Assembly (NCBI RefSeq): GCF_964355755.1
Contig: NC_092672.1
Span: 2,852,001 to 2,916,000 of the forward strand
DNA from: Antedon mediterranea
Lineage: Eukaryota > Echinodermata > Crinoidea > Comatulida > Antedonidae
Reading direction: 5' to 3'
Length of the DNA stretch: 64,000 nt
Of this stretch, positions 52,464-63,651 are shown in pieces. A program made the position numbers and the translations under genes. Under the pieces are notes generated by a model. It was not told the origin of the DNA and ran no database searches. It saw only the letters and a list, made by a program, of their open reading frames with translations. Position 1 is the first letter of the stretch. Every line of letters begins with the position of its first letter.

Positions 52464-53369
52464 ATGTCTACTACGTCCACTACAGTTTTCGATTCTTCAA
52501 ATTCTACGACTAAACCGCCCGTCGAACACGTTTGGTACAGTACCTGCGGAGACTATATACATCTGTATATCCTGACAATAGGTTATGCTATTTGTTCGAT
52601 AATAAACTTATTATTTTTGCTAACAATCGCGAGATCTTCACAGCTTCATACAAAAACAAACGTATTCGTATCAAGCTCAACTATTTCCCGAATTATTTGC
52701 TCAGTTATGGGCTGGATGTACATAGGACTGTTTTTATCAAGCGCAATACTATTTGATTTTCAGATTGTTGTTTTATGGGAAAATATGGTGACTATAGAAA
52801 TAGTTCATATTATAACAATTGCGTTAGACAGATACCTAGCGGTGTTTAAGCCCGTGTTGTATATTAGAATCAACCCAATTCACTATAGACGCATTTGCTA
52901 TGCACTGTGGCTTGGAATGGCGGCAAACATGTTGTTGGGAATATATTACGAAGAAACTGGACTCGTTACAATGTGCTCCTTGGGTTTAATTACTATAATA
53001 CCGTCTAGTATTATATATGGTCTCGTCTACAAAACGTTGATCAAAAAAGAAAAACTGTGTACGGAACAAAGTAGGAAGACACGACTTATAAAATCACGCA
53101 AAGTTTCACTGACATTATGTCTGGCTGTTACGACAAACATGTGTTTCCTTTTTCCGTATGTCGTTTATATCATCGTTGCCGCCGTTATATCTTCATCGCT
53201 CGATTATAAAGATCATTATTCGATTATATATATGTGTTACACGGATTGGTTTTTAATTATGTATTTGGTATGCACGCCTATTGTATTTTGGATACGTTTA
53301 CCGGTATACCGCAACTGTACAAAAAACGTATTACGTTGTAGACAACGAAGTTTAACGGTTAACCCTTAA
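52464..53369 (+). CDS. Seven-transmembrane receptor, class A-like, single exon
   Basis: About 301 residues from the Met at 52464. An upstream in-frame ATG at 52398 would give 323. I prefer 52464 because the duplicated fragment at 51.46 kb aligns only from a few bases before that ATG, and the added residues are not signal-like. The N terminus is Ser/Thr-rich with NST glycosylation sites. Seven hydrophobic segments follow. Helix 3 ends in ALDRYLAVFKP, the class A DRY box. Other landmarks are weak: helix 1 has SIINLLFLL where Gly-Asn is usual, helix 6 has FLFPY rather than CWxP, and helix 7 ends CTPIVFW rather than NPxxY. This resembles the fast-evolving, intronless receptor families expanded in echinoderms. 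Ligand unknown. The cytoplasmic tail is short (about 20 residues) and the stop codon directly abuts a MITE. Confidence 0.8.
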   Translation: MSTTSTTVFDSSNSTTKPPVEHVWYSTCGDYIHLYILTIGYAICSIINLLFLLTIARSSQLHTKTNVFVSSSTISRIICSVMGWMYIGLFLSSAILFDFQIVVLWENMVTIEIVHIITIALDRYLAVFKPVLYIRINPIHYRRICYALWLGMAANMLLGIYYEETGLVTMCSLGLITIIPSSIIYGLVYKTLIKKEKLCTEQSRKTRLIKSRKVSLTLCLAVTTNMCFLFPYVVYIIVAAVISSSLDYKDHYSIIYMCYTDWFLIMYLVCTPIVFWIRLPVYRNCTKNVLRCRQRSLTVNP

Positions 53370-53575
53370 AGCGTGTTCCCACTAGAACGCAACGCAACGA
53401 CGTATTGACGCAAAGTGCTGTATTTCGTAATCACAAGTGGGAACCGACGACGCAACAGTGATGCAAACATCGCAGGTTTGATTTCACGCAGGCGGGGGCA
53501 AACACAATTACTGGAAGGGCATTTTCTTACATTGCGTCGATTGCGTTACGCTGCGTCGCTAGTGGGAACCAAGCT
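53370..53575. mobile_element. MITE family II copy starting at the receptor stop codon
   Basis: AGCGTGTTCCCACTAGAACG to CTAGTGGGAACCAAGCT, with a longer, CpG-rich interior than other copies and an internal ACAAGTGGGAACC end-like sequence. Left flank TAA (53367-53369) is the receptor stop; right flank is TTA (53576-53578). Confidence 0.75.
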
Positions 53576-53942
53576 TTAAAGCTTGACGCCACCAGAGACG
53601 CAACCGCGTTCGCCAACTGTTGCGGCGTTTTGTTATGTCGCGAATTTTTTAACGACAAATTACTATCTATAAAGCACCTTAATACAAAAATCGGTTATAC
53701 AAATAGTTTAACATAAAATGCATTTAATTACCGTACTTTAGATATTAAACATTAATTACAATTGGATCTGACCTCTTCGATAATTTAAAATCTGATTCTA
53801 GTACAAATGGTGTAAACATTTAATTATCCTTAATATCAACATACATTTTAGTACTGTACTAGTCAGTATTAAACATCGTAGTATTTACTTTAAACTTGAT
53901 TGTCAGTATTGGTATTGAGCTAAATCATAAATCATAGAAATA

Positions 53943-54103
53943 AGCTTGGTTCCCAATTAAAAAAAACAATGCAATGATGTAAGCGCGCCACGTACAATTT
54001 GACCAATCACACCGCGGTGAACAACTGAACTGTCGCTTGTGATTGGTCAACTCACTTGAGTTGTGCCTACGTCATTGCGTTGCGTCCATGTATAAACCAA
54101 GCT
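53943..54103. mobile_element. MITE family II copy
   Basis: AGCTTGGTTCCCAATTAAAA to CCATGTATAAACCAAGCT, with TTTGACCAATCACACCGCGG and TGTGATTGGTCAACTCAC inside. Confidence 0.8.
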
Positions 54104-54456
54104 TTATAAAGAACAGAAATTCATAGTATTTTGACCAAAAGAAACAATGGTTTGGTCAAATTTATAATAGAGTTGAAATTTCTTTTAGAAAAAATTATAG
54201 AGCATATTATTAAAAATAAGCAGAAACCATATTGTGGTATTTTTTCTTCATGGTATTATACTACCATATTGATCACATTTTAAAGTGAAACAGAATGAAT
54301 TTAATAATTTTGTTCAATGTTGGGGAAACAGTTTAAAGTGGTTTTCTTACAAAAGTGGCACAATAATACCATGGAATGAGGAAATTGGCTCAACATACTG
54401 TAGGCTTATCAACACTTTTACAACATGCACAGTCAATTTAGTGAACACAATCTTTA

Positions 54457-54583
54457 AGCTCTGTCTTCACTATCAAACTTTGTGACAAAAAAATGCGATG
54501 TGCCCATATATGGACATGATGATGTCATATCGTTACCATATTTGGGCACATCACACTTTTTTTGTTTGATAGCGCAGAGAGCT
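54457..54583. mobile_element. MITE family I copy with TTA target duplication
   Basis: AGCTCTGTCTTCACTATCAA to GATAGCGCAGAGAGCT, flanked by TTA at 54454-54456 and 54584-54586. Core CATGATGATGTCATATCG. Confidence 0.85.
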
Positions 54584-55031
54584 TTAGATTTTGTTACTAC
54601 AATTTAGAAACATAGAAATTGCACACGTAATAGTGATAAATAAAGCCCATGATTGGGTCATCATAATATATACAGGACACACACACACACAGTCAGCCAG
54701 GCTGGACACCTTATGAGCCGGCACCCGGTTAGCTTCAAACTCAACAAGACCTCTGCAGAGACTGATATTTATAGGTCACAAAGTGTGATTTGAGGCCTAG
54801 AAAAATTGTCTACATAAATCCTACTTTTAAGCTAATATTTAGAAAAAAGATATTAGAAACCGTAATATTATATTGAATCTTACTGAAATTTATCCCTAAT
54901 TATTAATAAAAATGTTATCACACTACTTAACAAATACTGTGTATTATCAAGCTAACCAGGTGCCACCCATAACTACAAATATATTTTCAATTTAGCATTA
55001 CAAATTTAATAAATAAATCGACAGCCTGTTG

Positions 55032-55191
55032 TCAATGCCGATGCGTGCTATCCCTACTCCAGCTGCGACTGTATCGTGTGAGTGAGGGCGTCCTGCTGCT
55101 ACGTGAGCGACTGGTATATGAATAGTAAGAACTGTCAGATCCTGAGGGGCTTGTGACTGGTCTCGAGTATGGTATTGGACGTTTTCTGGCA
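55032..55191 (-). CDS. eMIC-completing terminal exon (isoform 1)
   Basis: Acceptor TTGTTCGCAG ends at 55192. The exon supplies ARKRPIPYSRP, the second half of the eMIC signature, followed by about 40 Ser/Arg/Tyr-rich residues and TGA at 55032-55034. It completes codon AG|T (Ser), giving RRITS-ARKRPIPY. It is reached only by skipping the nearer terminal exon across a 5.3-kb intron. Confidence 0.75.
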
Positions 55192-58100
55192 CTGCGAACA
55201 AAAATGATAAATTAGGTGTTAGAACATACAGATTGTGAACTTTATACAAAATCACATATGCCTACTGTAATTTCTGGAAATACTTTTACTTTTTATCATA
55301 TTCTCTTTTAAATAATGTACAAGTAATATGATTTGGCCTTTATTTGTTGTTGCTGTTGCTACTAGATTTTATGGTACTAATCTCACTGCAATACTGTATA
55401 CATTAATAACTAATACATATGCTACTTTAGCGGTTAAAGCCTGTTTTCCTGTCGACGTTATTCGACGCTATCGTCGTTGATAGTTAACAGTTCAACGACG
55501 ATCGTTTGAAAACGATCAAGTTGAAATGATAACGATAGCGAGTACCTTTTCCTGTAAATCGTTACCATTTCAATGTTTACGTAGAAGATCGCCGATTATT
55601 GTTAACGATAGCGTTGAATAACGTCGACAGGAAAACAGGCTTAATGAATCAATTTTACCTAAAAAATTCCCTATATTCAACTAAACATGCTCTATGTTAG
55701 TTAATTCTATACTTTATATTAGTAGTGTGTAAATAGAGAGATAGCTGAATTATTGATTGTGAAATTTAAAAAAAATTAGTTTATCTATATATTTCTGAAT
55801 AATAGACAGGCATTCAGTATTATTCAACCAATAATTTATAAAATATTAAAAAAATTAACATTGTTAATAGTAAATTATAAATGTGTTATTCAGATTGTTA
55901 GCAAAATAATACACCAGTAAAATTAGTATTAAAAGCATGATTTTAAACTGATTGTAGTAGCATTGACAACAAAACAATAAGTAAAGTTATTAGTATGATA
56001 ATTGTTAGTTATTAAACATGATAATCTGTAAAAACAGTGAAATGCGTTATTTGATTAAATACATAAAAAAAAAGAACTCGGAAACGCTGAAATGATGATT
56101 AAATGTTAATAGATAATACTCTAAAAAAACAATATGTGATGAGATCAGTCTTTTACATAAGTAGCAGAATAAGAATGATCAGATTGTTTTCAACAAATTG
56201 GAATTGAAAATGTAATACATTAACATTTAGTAAGTGAAGCATAGGAATTGATTAAAGGTACAGGGCGACAGGTACAGGGCGACAGAACAAGCGGATAGAA
56301 GGGCGTCCGTCATGAATTTAACACAATAGACTGATTTGATATTTTATTGAAACATTAGTAAAGCTCTATCAACACTACACTAGTTTTAAGTGTGATATGG
56401 CCGAATATGGTAGTGATATTCCTAAATATGGTAGTGATATTCCTAAATATGGTAGTGATATTCCTAAATATAGTAGTGATGTGACACAGGTCACAACACA
56501 TTATTTTGTCACATAAAGTTTGATAGTGTAGACAGAGCCTTAGCTTCTAGATTGTATATAATTGGGAGTATTTAACTTGGGATGACATATGACCTCAACT
56601 CAAACACACAATAAATTAATGTGATGTCACAGGTCGTAGGTCATCCCAAATCACTAAAATCCTTAATAAAACAAACACTTCAAATATTCTGTCTAAAGTT
56701 ATTAATAAACAAAGCAGAAGATTCAAACAAAACATCACAAATACAAACTCTACAAGCTCAAACATAACATCTCTTAAGCTCTGTCTACACTATCAACTAG
56801 TTTGACAAAAAAGTGTGATGTGCTCAAATAGGGTAATGATATGCCCAAATATGGTAATGATATGACATAATCATATCCATATATGGGCAAATCACATAAA
56901 GTTTGATAGTGTAGACAAAGCTTTAGTTAAAGATTGTTATACATAATGAACACATTTCATTGCATACAATATGAAAACAGACAGTACACTATATTACAGT
57001 AAAATAAAACAAATAATCACAATACAGTATAATACCAACAGAGAAACAACACAGTATATCAATAGCGTTGTACAATACCACCATGATCACAAATACTACA
57101 TTTTAAAGTAAAATGAAAACGTTCATGTAAAGAATGGAAGACATTAGCAAGATAGATAGATGTAAACCATTGATCGCAAACTTTACAGATCAATTAAATA
57201 GCAATCAATTTTTCTCTCAATCTATCAATCAATCATCAACCAATCAAGGATCTAATTACACCACACAAAAATTAACGAGGATCGCTAACACTTACTGCGC
57301 AATCAGTGTTCTAATTAGCCACATGGCCATGTGGCTGCTTGATTAATGAAGCTATTATTATGACTGGTGAGCATGTACAGATGTTATGCTCTCCTTCTTT
57401 GTAGTATGTTTTGCATATTGAAAGTTCCACGACAACATAAAAAATGAGTAATGCAATTTGTTTGAAATAAAAAAAGCCAATATAAACAAAGCAATATATA
57501 GAGATATGAAACGGACTAAATAAAATGATTGATGCAACATGGAAAACACCAAAAAATGTGGAAGAGAGAGCAACGTTAACAACACCCAAAAGTATGTTTA
57601 AAAAGCTACAAAAAAGCAAGATGCAATAACAAATACAAAGAAGCCACAGATCCCATGCAAAAAAACAAAATTATATTCCATTCTAATGCAATTCAAAGTC
57701 TATTCCATGGCATGCATGTAATAGTACAGCAACTATTTAGTTATAGGGACAATGTCAAAATTGTTCTACTTCACTTACTACTGTACATTTTACTCTTTAA
57801 GGCCAGTTTACACAGACGAGCGGTAACGGTAAGAAAAAAAAAAGAATCTATTCCTAATGACTATTTATACACAACGCGAAGCAGATATGCGGTATCTGCT
57901 CAGGATACAGATTCTACGTGGGACAAGCTACTCGGTTTTCCGCTTACTATTACTGCGTATCTGTGTAAACTGGTCATTCAATTATTAAGGCAGCTTTTCT
58001 TGGTAAACATACACACTGTATATGCAGTTCTGCAAAAACTAAAATCATGTTTTTCTAGTTGAAATAATATAGAATAATTTTGACATGATCACTAATAATT

Positions 58101-61100
58101 TAATATGAAAACTCATTCTACACGGCAACGTCATCTAGCAATGTTTTAACGACGTGTGATAATCTGTGCCATTCCATACTGGCACCCTGTGTAATGTATT
58201 AACATGGGTTTGCTGTTGTGAAACCATATCATATTGTCATGCTCAGCTGATGTTCACATGAGATGTTTTTTTATGAATCAAAATTACGTCAAGAACACAC
58301 AATGTATTGTGCTATCATAATAGGTATGGAATGTGAACTGAAGGTAATTGCACCAATTTTAGTGTACCTACAGTAATACCAATTGTCGTAATAATTAAAC
58401 GATAAGGGTTTAATAACACAAGACAAAGATAATGGCTGTATTAAGGAAAATTATCACTTTTATATGTTGTTATTCGAAAATGTTTTCTCAATGGAGAGAA
58501 CTTCTCTTAGATTAATTGTTTGCTATTAATTTGTTTAATTTTGCTGTTTAAATTTGTTTATGAAAATCAAATTCCTTTTAATTCTGAAACAATATCAATC
58601 AATCAATCAATCAGACTTATATAGCGCCGGTATCCATAAAGGTGCTAAACAAAGTTAAACAGGAAATTAGATATGAATTGAATTTGAATTAGATTTGGTT
58701 AATGTGTTGACCTATAGGAACAATAAGCTTATAGGGTTCTAGATCCAAGGAGATGGGTCATATATATTACTGAGTACAATATTTGCAAGTTTAATATTCA
58801 TTTAAGAAAACCAAGAAAACGATAAAATTAATAAGAAATAAATTGTCAGGACTACTGCAGCGTATGTTATATTTCTAAAAGCGGGTAGTGAAATGCATTG
58901 TTGGTAATCTAGTGTCCGACTTAGACCTTAGTGAATAAATTAGAATATGTGTTAGTAAACAACAATATCAAGCTATGACAAATAGTAAATTTCACAGATA
59001 ACAATATTATTAATGTAAATGTTGTATCTAAAATCAATATTTCAGATGCAAAGTCAACCTTTGATTTGGAATATTTGCAGATTATATATATATTACTTTT
59101 CTTTCTTGTTATACTATTTTTTTGGAAATTAAAATGGTTTATTAAAAAAAGTAAAAAAAAAATATAGTTTCTCATATGGATAGCTGACAGATAGATAGCT
59201 ACAGTTGTAGGTACCAACATTAGGTGCCACAGTCCTTTATACAAGCATAGGAAAATAAATGTTGATTGAATATAAAACAAAGCATTGTCACTGGGATGTT
59301 TTAGAATTGTGTCTATTGCTTATCATCATCTAATTATTAATCTTTGCTCATTCAATTTCTTATTAATGATTGACAGATGACAATACAAGATGATGGCAAA
59401 GAAGACGATAGTTCATTAAACATTGACTGCACAATTTATTGATTGTTATTATTATCTGTGTTTAACAATTTGTTTCACTATAGCTTGAAATTGTTATATA
59501 TGTTATATATATATATTTATATATCTTCTACATTAGTGGAACAAAGAGAAAGGGTTTTGAGGGACAATATGCAAATTGATGTTAGAGAGAAATATGGTGA
59601 CATTAGCGAGAAATTTGATGACATTAGGGAGAAATTTGATTACATTAGAGAGAAATTTGATGACAGCGAGAAATGTACAAAGGAACTTCTCAGTAAATAA
59701 TCAATGTAGAGATATATACATATATATTTTAAAACATAGCCTTATATGTAGCTGAATGTGAGATTGCATTTAGATGCTTAAAACAAGCTGTCATACACAC
59801 TGATGCGATGGCTCAACGTCTGTAGTAGTCCCGGTTCTCTTCACGGTGATCCCTGCGATCGGGAGAATGATGGCGATCTCGATGATCACGAGATGAGTAA
59901 TCTCGTGAGGAGTGCACATGGCTACGGTGCTCACGACCCCTATATCTGTCAGGTGATCTTGAAAAAATGGTTTGCAAAAATACATTTATATGCATATATA
60001 TTATTCACAATTGTTTACCAAACATTGATAAAATAAAAGTATATCTACCATCGAATTAATCTTTTCATTCACCAATTCCCAATATTTTGGGGTTGATAGA
60101 ATTAAAAGATTATCACCATGACTACTAAATGATAATTACATGATAAAAATATTAAAAATCATAAATTTATTGCAACATTAAAACTTAAAAAGCCATTATA
60201 AAATTTCCACCATGACAAAATGATTTCCCAAAAAATATAATTCAACATATCATGCTTAAAAATGGCGGACTCATGCATTCGATAATGAATAAAAACACGA
60301 ACAAAAATTTGCTTATATTTAAATTTAACTATCAACATTTAAAGAAGACTGCCTTACAACACAAACATTGAACAAGTTTAAGTTGTGCTTTCATCTTTAT
60401 ACACTGCAAGTATACGTTACCATATATTGCCTTCATCCTTATTTTTCTGAAAGCAGATACTTGGGAAAAATCAATTTGTTTATATATTTATCAACATCTT
60501 TTCAGATGTGATCTGTACCTTGTTATTCTACGGGCATCTAAAAAGCTGGGCGAGTCCCGTCGTTTGCGGATTGGAGACCACTGCTTGCCGTTTTCTTTGC
60601 TGTTACTACGTGAATGCCTTCGTTTTTCCTTGTCTTGTGAGTATGATCTTGAACGACGATAAGTTGGGCTGAAGAAGAAAACAAACTTTAATTAAATATA
60701 ACAAGATAAGTAGTAAGCGCAATAATTTTTATATATTTCAGGTGATGATATTTTTTTGGGATAGAGTTACTTGTGGTAAACTGCATTCACAGTTGAATAC
60801 AGTTATTAATGGTTAACATAAAAATCACTGAACAAAAACTTTTTGAACTCTTCAATTCCAGAAATTTAAAGACTGTATTATTTCGTTATTTCATAATAGA
60901 ATGATACACATACCTATTGCTTCTAGAACGAGAGAAGCTTCTGGACTTTGAACGTCTACTGGGGCTATCAGAATGTCCGCGAGACCTGTAAATAATAATT
61001 AAACACAGGTAAAAAAGATTTAATTCAAATACAGAACAAAATAAATCAAAGCATTTTATTACCATAGAAACTACTGACCTATGCTTCTTGCGAGGTGTAT

Positions 61101-62715
61101 GACTACGACTATGTGATCGGCTTGACTCGGACGAGTAATCGGACACGGGTGAACGGGATTTGTGCTTTCTTCTCCTCTCATCAGATTTGTTGTAATCATG
61201 ATGCTCCTTTCTGCGGGATCTTTTGGATGACTGCGATTTTTGATGATCGGAAGTGTGGTCTACCTCGTGGGCAGAATCAGCGGCAGATTCAGACTCGTCA
61301 TCGTTTCTATGATGTTTTCTAAAGATACAATAAACAACAACAAATTATACATTTGATTGATTGTATCTGAATATAATATATTAAACACCTCAGATAAATA
61401 TATAGCAGTAAGTGTCTATGTTGAATACAGCAAGTGTCGAAGTTGAATATAGTAAGTGTCTAAGTTGAATATAGTAAGTGTCTAAGTTGAATATAGTAAG
61501 TGTCTAAGTTGAATACATGTGTCTAAGTTGAATACAGTAAGTGTCTAAGTTGAATACAGTAAGTGTCTAAGTTGAATTCAGTAAGTGTCTAAGTTGAATA
61601 CAGTAAGTGTCTAAGTTGAATACAGTAAGTGTCTAAGTTGAATACAGTAAGTGTCTAAGTTGGATACAGTAAGTGTCTAAGTTGGATACAGTAAGTGTCT
61701 AAGTTGAATACAGTAAGTGTCTAAGTTGAATACAGTAAGTGTCTAAGTTGAATACAGTAAGTGTCTAAGTTGAATACAGTAAGTGTCTAAGTTGAATACA
61801 GTAAGTGTCTAAGTTGAATACAGTAAGTGTCTAAGTTGAATACAGTAAGTGTCTAAGTTGAATACAGTAAGTGTCTAAGTTGAATACAGTAAGTGTCTAA
61901 GTTGAATACAGTAAGTGTCTAAGTTGGATACAGTAAGTGTCTAAGTTGAATACAGTAAGTGTCTAAGTTGAATACAGTAAGTGTCTAAGTTGAATACAGT
62001 AAGTGTCTAAGTTGAATACAGTAAGTGTCTAAGTTGAATACAGTAAGTGTCTAAGTTGAATACAGTAAGTGTCTAAGTTGAATACAGTAAGTATCTAAGT
62101 TGAATACAGTAAGTGTCTAAGTTGAATACAGAAAGTGTCTAAGTTGAATACAGTAAGTTGGTAAGTTGAATACAGTAAGTGTCTAAGTTGAATACAGTAA
62201 GTGTCTAAGTTGAATACAGTAAGTGTCTAAGTTGATTACAGAAAGTGTCTAAGTTACTCATGTTATTTAAATTATTTATATATTCATCGAGCAGATACTA
62301 GTATTTGATTGAATGCTCACATGTAAACAATACATTTAAATATTCTCTTTGAAACAATTATTTCCATTTTGCCATAACAATTTTATATCTTAATTCACTG
62401 ATTTTTACACAAACTGATCACATGAAATAAAAAAAAATACTAGTGCTTGAATTTTAAAGTAAAAATATATCCATCCATCATTTTAAAAGTATAAATAATC
62501 ATTTTTGTAAAAGTAAATGTTTTCCACTGACGCCAAAGAAATGTGATGCTTGTAGGCGACTGTTTTGGAAATTGCTTGAAGGAATTTACATAATGACGTG
62601 CAAGTTTATTAGGAATTTGAGAATTCATTTAATCAGCATTCATTAAATTATGAAATGTCAAGTGTATTAATGTTCTTACCTTCTATGGCTTCTATGCTTT
62701 TTACTTCTATGTGAT
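55032..62715 (-). CDS. srrm234-like: SRRM2/3/4-like SR splicing regulator with eMIC domain, 3' exons
   Basis: Exons in transcript order: 62715-62680 (36 nt), 61318-61079, 60985-60914, 60668-60519, then terminal exon 55191-55032 ending in TGA. All internal junctions are phase 2 and GT-AG. The exons encode an Arg/Ser-rich region (SHRSKKHRSHRR, KSRSPVSDYSSESSRSHSRS, RSKSRSFSRSRSNR), then RRDSPSFLDARRITS joined to ARKRPIPYSRP, then a Ser/Tyr/Arg tail ending RDSTHRH. The RDSP-LEARRITSARKRPIPY-RP signature is, to my recollection, the eMIC (enhancer of microexons) domain at the C terminus of vertebrate SRRM3/SRRM4 and of the single invertebrate SRRM2/3/4 gene. This domain is sufficient to drive neural microexon inclusion. 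The N-terminal cwf21-type region must lie right of the window. An alternative terminal exon lies between the two eMIC halves (listed separately). Nuclear, spliceosome-associated by inference. Confidence 0.75.
55435..55644. mobile_element. PIF/Harbinger-type MITE with TAA target duplication
   Basis: Termini AGCCTGTTTTCCTGTCGACG and CGTCGACAGGAAAACAGGCT are perfect complements, flanked by TAA at 55435-55437 and 55642-55644. The interior arms (ATAACGATAGCG, CGATCGTTTGAAAACGATC) also fold back. Only copy of this family in the window, and well preserved. It lies in the last intron of the SRRM-like gene. Confidence 0.85.
56362..56540. mobile_element. MITE family I copy with triplicated core
   Basis: Ends AGCTCTATCAACACTACAC and GTTTGATAGTGTAGACAGAG. 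The core AATATGGTAGTGATATTCCT is present about three times in tandem. Confidence 0.75.
56777..56922. mobile_element. MITE family I copy with TTA target duplication
   Basis: AGCTCTGTCTACACTATCAA to TTGATAGTGTAGACAAAGCT, flanked by TTA at 56774-56776 and 56923-56925. Confidence 0.85.
57803..57977. mobile_element. MITE family III copy
   Basis: GGCCAGTTTACACAGACGAG to TCTGTGTAAACTGGTCATT, matching the outer ends of the element at 46442-46985. Open reading frame across it is accidental. Confidence 0.65.
59560..59690 (+). repeat. 21-bp repeat with heptad coding potential
   Basis: About four units of GAGAAATTTGATGACATTAG(A/G). One frame reads EKFDDIR repeats, i.e. a 7-residue period typical of coiled coils, within an open frame 59443-59700 that begins in AT microsatellite. 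Opposite to the SRRM-like gene, in its last intron. No splice or homology support for a gene. Confidence 0.5.
59813..59957 (-). CDS. Alternative terminal exon of the SRRM-like gene (eMIC-less isoform 2)
   Basis: Acceptor ATTTTTTCAAG ends at 59958. It continues the phase 2 codon as AG|A (Arg), giving ARRIT-RSPDRYRGREHR, then about 30 Arg/His/Asp-rich residues (DHRDRHHSPDRRDHREENRD) and TGA at 59813-59815. Splicing exon 60668-60519 to this exon removes ARKRPIPY and truncates eMIC. Composition is SR-like, so it is a plausible coding exon rather than noise. A minus-strand AATAAA around 59436 could serve as its polyadenylation signal. Use of the exon is inferred, not shown. Confidence 0.6.
61400..62257. 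repeat. 22-bp minisatellite (TAAGTGTCTAAGTTGAATACAG), about 38 copies
   Basis: Highly uniform array between SRRM-like exons 62715-62680 and 61318-61079, ending about 80 bases upstream of the acceptor of the latter. The gene-sense strand reads CTTAGACACTTACTGTATTC in every unit. Confidence 0.95.
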
Positions 62716-62995
62716 CTGAAATAAAAATTTCAAAAGTAATATTATTATATAATGGGTTTATCATAAAAAATAATAACTAGTCTATATAAATACGTAGTAA
62801 GCTACTAAGAAAAAAAAACATAAAACCTTAATTTACTGAATCTAGATTTGATGTAAAAACAACATAAAGATTTATTTCGTATGTTTATCTAGGTACTTTT
62901 TTTTATTTCTACTAACATCATGCACTATGATATGTATATACTGACTATTTCTATTTAAATGTGTCAAATTTTGTTTCTAATATACCAACAACTAC

Positions 62996-63505
62996 AGTAC
63001 TGAATAGGGTATGAGGTCACCTAAAACATGGATCAATGAGGGGTATGTACAGTACTGACTAGGGTATGAGGTCACCTAAAACATGGATCAATGAGGGGTA
63101 TGTACAGTACTGACTAGGGTATGTACAGTACTGACTAGGGTATGAGGTCACCTAAAACATGGATCAATGAGGGGTATGTACAGTACTGACTAGGGTATGA
63201 GGTCACCTAAAACATGGATCAATGAGGGGTATGTACAGTACTGACTAGGGTATGAGGTCACCTAAAACATGGATCAATGAGGGGTATGTACAGTACTGAC
63301 TAGGGTATGAGGTCACCTAAAACATGGATCAATGAGGGGTATGTACAGTACTGACTAGGGTATGAGGTCACCTAAAACATGGATCAATGAGGGGTATGTA
63401 CAGTACTGACTAGGGTATGAGGTCACCTAAAACATGGATCAATGAGGGGTATGTACAGTACTGACTAGGGTATGAGGTCACCTAAAACATGGATCAATGA
63501 GGGGT
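62996..63505. repeat. 55-bp minisatellite, about 9 copies
   Basis: Units of GTACTGACTAGGGTATGAGG-TCACCTAAAACATGGATCAA-TGAGGGGTATGTACA. One copy is interrupted by an extra 20-bp partial unit near 63112-63131. Confidence 0.95.
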
Positions 63506-63511
63506 ATGTAA

Positions 63512-63651
63512 ACCTTTGTCTACACATCAAACTATGTTGACAAAAAAAGTGTGATGTGCCCAAATATGGTAGTGATATGACATCATCACGCTCATATATG
63601 GGCACATCACATTTTTTTTGTCGCATAAAGTTTGATAGTGTAGACAGAGCT
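63512..63651. mobile_element. MITE family I copy
   Basis: Ends CCTTTGTCTACACATCAAAC and TTTGATAGTGTAGACAGAGC; abuts the 55-bp array. Confidence 0.8.

Noticed and set aside
57655-58062. Open frame of 135 codons
   Set aside because: Spans a MITE family III copy; no domain, signal or splice support.
59813-59985. Other frames over the alternative terminal exon, including one without Arg/Ser bias
   Set aside because: Only the frame in phase with the upstream SRRM exon gives SR-like composition.
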